Source: Discostella pseudostelligera (taxonomy: Eukaryota; Bacillariophyta; Thalassiosirophyceae; Thalassiosirales; Thalassiosiraceae). From it: DNA of 16,834 nucleotides. The DNA lies in assembly GCA_036940085.1 (NCBI GenBank), contig JALLBK010001305.1, positions 1 through 16,834 on the forward strand. Direction: 5' to 3'. Shown here one piece after another: positions 10,201 to 16,834 of the stretch (position 1 is the first letter of the stretch; every line of letters starts with the position of its first letter). The notes beneath the pieces were generated by a model that was not told the DNA's origin, ran no database searches, and was given only the letters and a program-made list of their open reading frames with translations. A program made the position numbers and the translations under genes.

Positions 10201-10335
10201 GAAGGCTGGGAAACTTTGACGCAACAACATCCCAATATCGCGAGATTTATTGATATGCTTGTGATACGTTACCTTGCCCATCGTGTCCAACACGCAGCCA
10301 CCATTCTGTTCGATAGCCAATTCTTTCCAGTGTAG
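7253..10335 (+). CDS. SulP-family transporter with STAS and cyclic-nucleotide-binding domains
   Basis: This is a membrane transporter of the SulP/SLC26 superfamily, in the architecture known from fungal Vsb1-type vacuolar proteins: SulP core, STAS, then cNMP-binding domain. Exons 7253-8555, 8635-8686, 8767-9371 and 9422-10335 (introns 79, 80 and 50 bp, phases 1, 2 and 1) give 957 aa. Residues 1-140 are a His/Ser/Asn-rich hydrophilic head. The membrane core runs from about 145 to 590, with IPFGASYFP and ATGLQMVENVPF typical of the Vsb1-like branch. The STAS domain starts near 613; DFSNVLGLDSSAA has the D-S...D-S pattern. The cNMP domain is at about 812-930, with phosphate-cassette residues G885-E886-L887 and R895-L-T-T kept, so ligand binding is plausible. 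The substrate cannot be read from sequence: sulfate, bicarbonate or amino acids are all possible, and an internal (vacuolar) membrane is plausible by analogy. The first in-frame ATG is used. Confidence 0.92.
9372..9421 (+). other. 50-bp intron inside the STAS domain
   Basis: GTAAGT...CCAG intron. It must be removed for STAS to be complete: the splice joins DEPAV to EHPHLARPVILDFSNV. Retention shifts the frame and ends the protein at 9511, which would drop half of STAS and the whole cNMP domain. It is the shortest intron in the window. Confidence 0.85.
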
Positions 10336-10463
10336 AATATGCTCCAAATATTGTAAGATATCATCATAAAATACCACATGAACAACATGAACCTTATCTC
10401 TTCGATTTAACTACAATACAGATCAATATATTTATGGAATTCGAGAATGGGCATCGCTTTGCA
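10336..10463. other. Convergent spacer between SulP and GH19 genes
   Basis: The two genes end facing each other with 128 bp between stop codons, so their 3' UTRs probably overlap. The spacer is AT-rich, with CATGAAC at 10377-10383 and 10386-10392, the same heptamer repeated upstream of the SulP gene. No gene is seen. Confidence 0.6.
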
Positions 10464-11939
10464 CTAGATTGTTTGGAGTAATATCACCGCTATTAAGAAC
10501 AAGAGAAATGACGATGAAACGGCAAACCAAGATGGAGTACCAACATTCCCATCTGATGTCGCTCCATAAAATGTACCCCAATCTTCCGGAGGTTCAATTC
10601 TCTGCGGAGTTACCGACGGTGCCGAGGATCTAACAAATTGCGTCCACGTCTGACAATCCGGACATGTTCCATCCACTATGCACGCATCATACAATTCCTT
10701 GAGACCATCACACTCCAAGCAATCCGAGGGATCGTCAACACACTCATTCATTTCTAAATACACTCCCAATGCTGCCCCCGCCTTGCATACATAATTTATA
10801 CGATCGTGTATCATGGATACATGAGCTGCACTGGACCATTCATTCGCTGGGCATTCTAATTCAGCATACAGTGCCTCGACGGTACCACCGAAATTCCCCT
10901 TCAATGCCTGTTTGTGTGCGGTCGATCCCTGTGTACCGAATTGCATCTTTTCCATCCACTTGTATAATCCCACAAACCAGGCTACTTGTGCATTTGTCGA
11001 GACCAAATCAGGATTGTCACATAAAGTATTGGCATTCCCCGTCATCGATTGACTGGCAGCATAGTAGTCATAATTCCAAGAGACGGAAAGGGCACCACGT
11101 GTAAAAAATGCACTAGATGCGCTCATGTATCCACTCATGCCATTAGTGTTCGTTGCTTCCGTGACGCTATCGATAGAACAGGCACATCCCTCGGGAGGTT
11201 GTCGTGTCGCATCACAATATTCCGCATAGCTCGGTCCCGACTCGGTAAAATAACTTTGACTACATGTCTTTGTCTCTGCATTGTAATCTTCCAATCGGCA
11301 TGGTTGGCAATACACCATTCCATCACTTCCGGTAATTGGATTTAGACAATGATTTTCCTCACGTGTTATGGAGAAGCCATGAGTGTCCACGGCGGCATGG
11401 GAGAGGAAGGCTGCCAATTCGGAGCGGACTTGAGTTTCATCACCCATATTGGCAAATTGTTCGTCGTGATTCATGTTGTATTGCATGATGGCATTGCATA
11501 ATCCCTCGTAGGTGTAGAGTAACATTCCCTCGCTGCTACTAGTGTTAGTAATACTACTACTTGTCGGTGGTTGGACAATTGCATTAAATATCTCTTGTGT
11601 CAAAATACCATTCGAGCATGGATCGGTAATGTTTTCATTGTATACCTCCAGACCAGACTTGGGCGCAGGTGGTATCCGTGGGGCATTCTCTTCAGCACTA
11701 TTACAATAACATAATGTTTCAAAGTTGCATGGCCACCAATATCGTGATCCAGCACAATTGTTGCAATCGTCGTCGGTGACTGGTTGGGAGAATGGGTTGC
11801 CGATGCAGGTTTCGCCGAGGGTACAGCCGCCCTTGCAGTTGGAGAGATTGCCACCCGTTTGTGCGGAAGAGAGTGGAGTACTATGGAGCAGCAGGGAGGC
11901 AAGGAGGAGAGTGTTGCGTAATAGTGGTAGGTGGCTCAT
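10464..11939 (-). CDS. Secreted GH19 chitinase-like protein with C-terminal membrane/GPI-type tail
   Basis: Single exon, 491 aa. The N terminus (1-26, LLLASLLLHS...SSA) is a clear signal peptide, predicted to be cut before QTGG. Residues 35-80 form a Cys-rich module (about eight Cys; chitin-binding possible, not recognised). GH19-like sequence runs from about 111 to 395: LLYTYEGLCNAI, RSELAAFLSHAAVDTHGF, ITREENHCLN and FFTRGALSVSWNYDYY (compare the GRGPIQLSYNYNYG of chitinases), then NPDLVSTNAQVAWFVGLYKWM. At the position of the first catalytic Glu (HETTGG in plant enzymes) this protein has VDTHG, with D185. The second acid is probably E194 or E195. Two Cys clusters (400-429) precede a Ser/Pro linker and a hydrophobic C terminus (471-491), as in GPI-anchored or type I wall proteins. 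Diatoms make chitin, so wall or girdle remodelling is likely; a non-catalytic lectin role is the alternative. Confidence 0.85.
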   Translation of the reverse strand: MSHLPLLRNTLLLASLLLHSTPLSSAQTGGNLSNCKGGCTLGETCIGNPFSQPVTDDDCNNCAGSRYWWPCNFETLCYCNSAEENAPRIPPAPKSGLEVYNENITDPCSNGILTQEIFNAIVQPPTSSSITNTSSSEGMLLYTYEGLCNAIMQYNMNHDEQFANMGDETQVRSELAAFLSHAAVDTHGFSITREENHCLNPITGSDGMVYCQPCRLEDYNAETKTCSQSYFTESGPSYAEYCDATRQPPEGCACSIDSVTEATNTNGMSGYMSASSAFFTRGALSVSWNYDYYAASQSMTGNANTLCDNPDLVSTNAQVAWFVGLYKWMEKMQFGTQGSTAHKQALKGNFGGTVEALYAELECPANEWSSAAHVSMIHDRINYVCKAGAALGVYLEMNECVDDPSDCLECDGLKELYDACIVDGTCPDCQTWTQFVRSSAPSVTPQRIEPPEDWGTFYGATSDGNVGTPSWFAVSSSFLLFLIAVILLQTI

Positions 11940-12307
11940 GGTTTAGATTAGATCATTGTTCGAGAGAGATGATGATATTGTGCCACCATCCACCATGTTG
12001 ATGGTGAGAGGTGAAGTAGTTGTTGGATTTGGATTTGGGGGCTGAACTGACGATTGAGGGCCGATATCTTTTGTTTGGCGACCATTTGTACTTAAAGGTC
12101 ACATAGGTACTCGCTAATTGGCGGCCAGACAGCCGCCGCACGACCTAGAACGGCTTTTGGCGTCTGCAAGACGCAGCATCGAATATCGGCAGTGCTCGAT
12201 GAGCATTATTCACTCTGGATAATGATACACAACTCGCATTATTTGTTGCGTTATTTGTTATATGCTTTTGTTGCGTGGATGGTTGATAGCCTTGTGGTGC
12301 ACTTCAA
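11940..12307. promoter_or_regulatory. GH19 promoter / FMN-enzyme 3' flank with four small hairpins
   Basis: Both neighbours are on the minus strand, so this holds the 3' flank of the FMN enzyme and the promoter of the GH19 gene. Four perfect short inverted repeats follow one another: GGCGGC/GCCGCC (12120-12137), GCGTCT/AGACGC (12160-12174), TGCTC/GAGCA (12193-12205) and CATTAT/ATAATG (12204-12224). The 60 bases before the GH19 ATG read, on the minus strand, as a CT/CA-rich leader. No open frame or tRNA is convincing. Confidence 0.5.
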
Positions 12308-13852
12308 TCATAAATTTGACCGGATATACTTTGCCACCCCTCGCCCGCCGCCTCCTCCATAATTTGGATGACGAGTTACTAAATTTCTACTGATATCCGC
12401 AACAGTCCTGCAACCACAAATCGCCATGGCAGCTTCCGTTTCCTTTCGCAGCATTTCCAGTAGATGTACCACCGTATTTTCTCCATCGACGGCCAATGCA
12501 TAAAATACCGGTCGACCAATTCCCACCGCCGTTGCTCCCAGCGCTAATGCTTTTACCACATCCGTTCCTCGACGTATACCGCCGTCTAGCAAAATTGGTA
12601 CTTTATCACCCACCGCATCCACCACTTCGGGCAATGCATCAATGGCAGGCAATGCTCCGTCCAGTGCACGTCCACCGTGGTTCGACACCATCACACCGTC
12701 GGCACCAGCCTTAACTGCTTCGATGGCATCTTCGGCTGTCATTATTCCTTTCACAACGAGAGGGATATTTGGTCCAATTGCCTCTTTCAGCCATCGAACA
12801 TCGTCCCATGTTGGATTCTGTTCAAAGATTTGCTCGGTATTTTGATCCCATGCATCTTGATGAAGCAAATGAAGATGGTGCATCCGTGAATTAAAGCAGT
12901 AACAATCATAAGATGCGATTGATTGATACAAGAAACATCCATCAATAAAGAACTCATTACTAATGTCGAATGCATCGCAAACACTCACCTTCTTCCCCCG
13001 CATAAATTTTCGATTTGTCAATAACATCATTTGACACATCCGTAGTAACCATGGGAGACTTGCTCCTTCGCTGATCATTTTCTTCCAATAAAACGTCTAT
13101 TTCTCTCTCATCATCATCGTCATAATTCACCAACCTATGTGGCGGAGGCAATGCATTCCATCCATTTCGTGCATCTGCCTCACGATATCCAAATCTCACC
13201 GAATCGACCGTTAAAAATATTCCCTTGTATCCTGCTCGTACTGCCCGATGAACTAAACGCAATGTTCGTGCTCTATCCCTGAGAATGTAACTCTGATACC
13301 ACAAGTTGCTATTATTATTGCACACTCCCTCTCCCCCACAAAATGGAGAGGACGAAGACTGCTGGGCGACGTGTTCAATGGAACGAGTGGCATGTTGACT
13401 AAGACCAAAAATTGTCCCAACTTTCCTCGCTGCACGTGCCGATGCAATTTCTCCCTCGTTACATACCAATGCTTGTACACCCGCTGGAGAAATAAATATT
13501 GGCATGGAGAGACATTGTCCAAATAGAGTGGTGGAGGTAGATATGGAGCCGATGGGTTTCATGACACGTGGACGGAGATACCATGATTTGAATGCTGATT
13601 CCTGTTCATAATAATTTATCCATCCACCATCATTATTATTTAGAACGTGAGTTGATGTCCGAAGATGATAGCGGCGACGGGAGAAAATAGTAGGTGCAAT
13701 GCCAACGCAATGGCAATGGTACGACGCCGTCATGCACTCACATTTTCCGAAAGAGTTTGTTCATCATCTGTACCGGAGGCTATGTATTCGTAGAGTGGTT
13801 TGGGCAATATAGACTTGGCGGCATGACGGTAGTCGTTGGAATTGCAGATCAT
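12308..13852 (-). CDS. FMN-dependent alpha-hydroxy-acid oxidase/dehydrogenase (glycolate/lactate oxidase type)
   Basis: Oxidises an L-2-hydroxy acid (glycolate, lactate or a longer chain) with FMN. On the minus strand, exons are 13852-13742, 13601-12989 and 12855-12308; introns of 140 and 133 bp start with GTGAGT, and the second ends in AAG. The product is 423 aa. Exon 1 supplies DYRHAAKSILPKPLYEYIAS, so the true start is the ATG at 13852; an in-frame ATG at 13733 lies inside intron 1. Active-site residues are all present: Y23, Y142, K277 (VVKG), H301 and R304 (SNHGGR), and DGGIR 332-336. The family's usual SSWATSS reads SQHATRS, so the substrate may differ from glycolate. A long acidic insertion (YDDDDERE and after, about 190-250) occupies the variable loop 4. 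It ends in SNL, a weak peroxisomal PTS1-like tripeptide. In a diatom a photorespiratory or peroxisomal/mitochondrial role is plausible. Confidence 0.93.
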
Positions 13853-14323
13853 AATGTAATGATGGTCCGTCGCCGTTACTAACAATACATAATAATAATA
13901 TGTACTATGATGTGTAGGTTGATACTGATACTACCATCACCATCACCATCTCTCCATCCCATCGTCATCGTAGGTCATCGTCATCGGCCTCGTCCTCCTC
14001 CTGCCTTTTGGATTTTTTTGCCGACGGATGGAACGTACGGATCGGATCGTTAGCCAGCTGCCACAGGCTTCCGTTCTCTTCCAACTGTTTCCAGCCTCTT
14101 CCTCCGAAAAATCGCGAAAGGCGAAGAAATAAAAGATTGAGATTGAGATCGCAGTTGACGCGATCCAAAGGAGAAATCGATTTCTATTGATACCTTATCA
14201 TAACTCATAATGTTAAAATTGAATCTTAATCGACAAAGATGGATATCTCAAAGGACAGAAGGTTACGCGATTCGAATACCTAAATAGGCTCTTCGGAGAT
14301 CTTTTGGCTCTATCTAATCGCGA

Positions 14324-14346
14324 TGTACATGCAGCTGCATGGTACA
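14324..14346. promoter_or_regulatory. Palindrome around CATGCAGCTGCATG
   Basis: CATGCAGCTGCATG (14328-14341) is a perfect 14-bp palindrome centred on a CAGCTG E-box. The flanks TGTA and GTACA extend it to 23 bases with one extra G. It is a likely dimeric transcription-factor site, by inference. Confidence 0.45.
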
Positions 14347-14348
14347 CG

Positions 14349-14405
14349 GAGTTCCACGTCAGACGGAAGGTGGAATTGGGAATCGCGAGTTTCCACGTCA
14401 CGTCA
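14349..14405. promoter_or_regulatory. CRE-like ACGTCA repeats upstream of ABCG gene
   Basis: GAGTTCCACGTCA (14349-14361) and GAGTTTCCACGTCA (14387-14400) are direct repeats differing by one base; a third, overlapping ACGTCA follows at 14400-14405. ACGTCA/TGACGT is the bZIP CRE core, and elements with this core mediate CO2/cAMP response in the Phaeodactylum PtCA1 promoter. Use here is inferred. Confidence 0.5.
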
Positions 14406-14530
14406 CTCTGAGCCACCTATCGGTATTCGTGTCGTCGCTCCAAGCTTCGAGAGTTCGAATCAAACTCTAGCTCTCTTGCAAACTCTTCCAAATCCATCAA
14501 CATTCATAATCCAAACATCAAACGAATATA

Positions 14531-16670
14531 ATGATAACCTCCCTTCGAAGCATCGCCGAGGATACAACTCTCTCTGCCTCCGAAGTCGGCGCCAGTGGCA
14601 CGTCGACAATGATACGTGACGGCAATACTAGCTTTGATGAATTCTTGAAATTTGCCAAAGGAGAGGGCGATGAAGTACCGCCTCCTCCCGCCGATGTAGA
14701 AATCGCGATAGGAAATGGTAATGTTAGCAGTGCTAATGGCACCCACCAACACTTGGATTTCAATAGTACCCTTCGACAACAACGCAGTTCTTCCATCTTT
14801 GCATTGCGCGATGGTCATAAAATCGACTTCACCAACGTCCTTGTTTCCACCAAGAGCTCATCGAATCAACCATCCAAAATCATACTGGATTCGTTATCTT
14901 CCAGCTTTGAACCCAAGAAATTAACTGCAGTAATGGGTCCGTCCGGCAGTGGCAAAACAAGTTTGTTGAAAGTATTAACTGGACGGATGGGCTCGTCTGG
15001 TGCAGCTGGGTTACATTATTCCGGTACAGTATTATTGGATGGAAATGTCGTCGATCCATCAGATATTACTGTACGAAAGAAGATTGCCTATGTGGAGCAG
15101 GATGTATCGATTCCAGCAACGTGTACGCCTCGAGAGGCTATACGTTTCTCGGCCCGGCTGCGATTAGATCGACGTGTTCCCGACACGGAGGTGGAAGAAC
15201 TAGTTGAGGATATATTGGATAATTTGGGTTTGCAAAAGGTGGCCGATACACTGATTGGAGGCGGGCCATTAATGTCAGGTGGATTGAGTGGCGGAGAGAA
15301 GAAACGTGTTCAATGTGGTGTAGAGTTGGTGACCAACCCTTCTTTGCTTATACTGGATGAACCCACCTCCGGCTTGGATTCCTACTCGGCACAAGAATTG
15401 ATGGACGTATTGCGCAAGATTGCCGATGCCGGTGCCACGGTGGTAGTGACGATACATCAACCTCCTCCACCGGTAGTACGCAAAATTGATAACCTACTGT
15501 TGTTGCTCGGTGGAAAGATATTGTATGATGGAAAGATGGGTATGATGGTCGAGGAGACGTTTACGAAACGAGGATACCCAAAGCCGGATGATTATAATAT
15601 TGCAGATTGGATATTGGTGAGTAGTGGTAGTGATCATACATGATGTTCTCAACCCGTAGATTCCATATCCTCGCTCACACTATTCCTTGTTTGCATCCCT
15701 CCAAATAATAATACCGACGACATTAATTCAGCAAGTTGCTCAGACAGTTCCCATGAAGGAGCTCGAAACTGCCGGTTTCCTCGATAAGAATGAGACGAAG
15801 AATGCCCATCATCAATTAATATCAACAAAGTCCTCCTCCTCTGTCGCCATGACTTCGATGGAACGTGTCGACATTGCCACCCAAACCCACCTCCTATTCG
15901 ATCGCGAAATGAAGAAACTATTCCGTGACAAATTCTCCTTTGTCGTACGTGTCGTTAGCAACCTAATCTTTGGACTGCTCTTTGGTCTCATCTTCAAGGA
16001 TGTTGGTCGATCGGACTATGTGGCCTATCCCGAAGTAATGGCCAGCTTTGGTGCTCAATCGAACTTGCTCATTTCGACCATGTTCGGTGTGGCCCAATCG
16101 AGTTTAATGGAATTTCCCAAAGATCGACCAGTATTCTTACGAGAGTATTCAACGAATCATTACTCAGTGATTCCATACTTCTTGTCGAAGTTTACAGTGG
16201 AGTGCTTCACGGTACTAATCCAAGTCCTCTCCCAGTTGATTGCGGCATTCTTTCTCATGGGATTTCGTACCAACTTCTTTGCATTCATGGCATTGAACTT
16301 TGCACTTGCCATGGCAAGTACCAGTATTGGTATATTCATTGGTAGTTGTGTCCAAGATCCATCGGTGGCGGCGGAATTGATGCCAGCGCTGATTGTCCCA
16401 CAGCTCCTCTTTTCGGGATTCTTCATCCAAACTAACCTCATTCCCGACTTTTTAGTATGGGCACAATATCTATGTTCCTTGGTCTATGCCACCCGACTTG
16501 CCAATTCGTATGAGTTTGGTGATTGTGATACGGAATCATGTCGTAGTTTGTTGGAGAATAATGAAGTGTATCAATTGGAGCAGTATTGGTATTGGATTAT
16601 ATTGTTGGGAATTGCGGCGGTATTTCGGATTGCAGCCACGGTTATACTGAGGGGTAAAGCAAGCTTTTAA
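14531..16670 (+). CDS. ABCG (WHITE) subfamily half-transporter, two exons
   Basis: This is an ATP-driven exporter of the ABCG half-size class, which works as a dimer and typically moves lipids, sterols or xenobiotics out of the cytoplasm. Exons 14531-15616 and 15732-16670 (intron 115 bp, GTGAGT...CAG, phase 0) give 674 aa. The order NBD then TMD fits ABCG. In the NBD: Walker A GPSGSGKT 136-143, Q-loop Q190, signature LSGGEKKR 252-259, Walker B LLILDE 272-277 and H-loop H309. The splice restores ADWILQVAQ, a normal ABCG linker. The membrane part (about 430-674) has six hydrophobic helices, the conserved FPKDRPVFLREY ahead of the third, and a Cys-containing extracellular loop (CDTESC) before the last helix. 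The N-terminal 100 residues are Ser/Thr-rich and unconserved. It is divergent from the FMN enzyme gene. The substrate cannot be assigned. Confidence 0.95.
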
Positions 16671-16834
16671 TACCATCGTTGAGTTGAGTTGAGTAGTTGC
16701 ATCATGCCAAATGGACGAGAATGGACGATCGTTCAGTGCACAGTAGATATGTCAGGCATGATGAATGATGAAGGCGATTGATGTTGGAGAGTACTCCTAG
16801 TAAATGAAATGTACTCATGTATCAATCCACTTTC
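16671..16834. other. 3' flank of ABCG gene
   Basis: These 164 bases start with a short GTTGA tandem (16679-16694) and contain ATGAATGATGAA-type repeats. No gene is visible; this is probably the 3' UTR and the start of the next intergenic region. Confidence 0.5.

Larger units (their letters stand above)
13853..14530. promoter_or_regulatory. Divergent promoter region, FMN enzyme and ABCG transporter
   Basis: These 678 bp lie between divergent start codons. The half nearer the FMN enzyme has short repeats: AAT microsatellite near 13890, CATCAC repeats at about 13935-13950, and TCATCG three times at 13965-13986. The half nearer the ABC transporter holds a near-perfect 23-base palindrome (14324-14346) and ACGTCA three times (14356-14361, 14395-14400, 14400-14405). 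Upstream ATGs occur at 14323 and 14329; if transcribed they would form short upstream frames, one overlapping the ABCG start out of frame. I find no tRNA and no conserved protein. Confidence 0.5.

Noticed and set aside
12120..12224. tRNA or CRISPR-like array at the hairpin cluster
   Set aside because: The hairpins differ in sequence and spacing, so they are not direct repeats, and no cloverleaf can be drawn.
13694..13733. ATG at 13733 (minus) as the start of the FMN enzyme
   Set aside because: It lies in intron 1. The spliced upstream exon supplies the conserved Tyr and the YEYIASGTDDEQTL segment that this start would lack.
14255..14345. Possible tRNA around a GATTCGAATACC motif
   Set aside because: It resembles a T-loop, but neither strand gives a paired T-stem or acceptor stem.
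14323..14619. 98-codon frame overlapping the ABCG start
   Set aside because: No protein similarity recognised; at most an upstream open reading frame if the transcript starts early, which cannot be judged here.
1..16834. Bacterial operon or mobile island interpretation
   Set aside because: Introns with in-frame GT-AG splicing in five of six genes and typical eukaryotic families (Sec15, SERINC, ABCG) exclude it.

Overview
The window is eukaryotic nuclear DNA. It holds six protein genes interrupted by short GT-AG introns (50-235 bp). The gene set fits a photosynthetic stramenopile, most likely a diatom and possibly a chitin-making centric one: a SulP transporter fused to STAS and cyclic-nucleotide domains, a secreted GH19 chitinase-like protein with a membrane tail, a glycolate-oxidase-type FMN enzyme, an ABCG half-transporter, SERINC and exocyst Sec15. 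The lineage is an inference from gene content and intron style. No marker gene in the window proves it.

Layout. 1-189: promoter-like tract of degenerate TTCCCGCC repeats. 190-4552 (+): exocyst Sec15/EXOC6, four exons, 1341 aa. 4553-5040: intergenic, with further TCCCGCC sites. 5041-6814 (+): SERINC, 512 aa, whose first coding exon is only the ATG. 6815-7252: intergenic, with the TCCCGCC tract again, a G-box and a small inverted-repeat element flanked by direct repeats. 7253-10335 (+): SulP-STAS-cNMP transporter, four exons, 957 aa. 10336-10463: convergent spacer. 11939-10464 (-): GH19-like protein, one exon, 491 aa. 11940-12307: spacer with four consecutive small hairpins. 13852-12308 (-): FMN alpha-hydroxy-acid oxidase/dehydrogenase, three exons, 423 aa. 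13853-14530: bidirectional promoter region with ACGTCA (CRE-like) repeats and a palindrome. 14531-16670 (+): ABCG half-transporter, two exons, 674 aa. 16671-16834: 3' flank.

Five of the six genes act in membranes or in secretion (vesicle tethering, lipid-membrane protein, anion/solute transport, lipid/drug export, extracellular glycoside hydrolase). Nothing shows they form one pathway, and neighbouring genes here need not be co-regulated. The clearest link between neighbours is the TCCCGCC (E2F-like) motif family, clustered upstream of the first three plus-strand genes and not seen upstream of the other three. I found no unambiguous new multi-gene system. The items most worth checking are the shared promoter repeat, the flanked inverted-repeat element, the start-codon-only exon, the cAMP-type sensor on the SulP transporter, and the altered catalytic motif of the GH19 protein.
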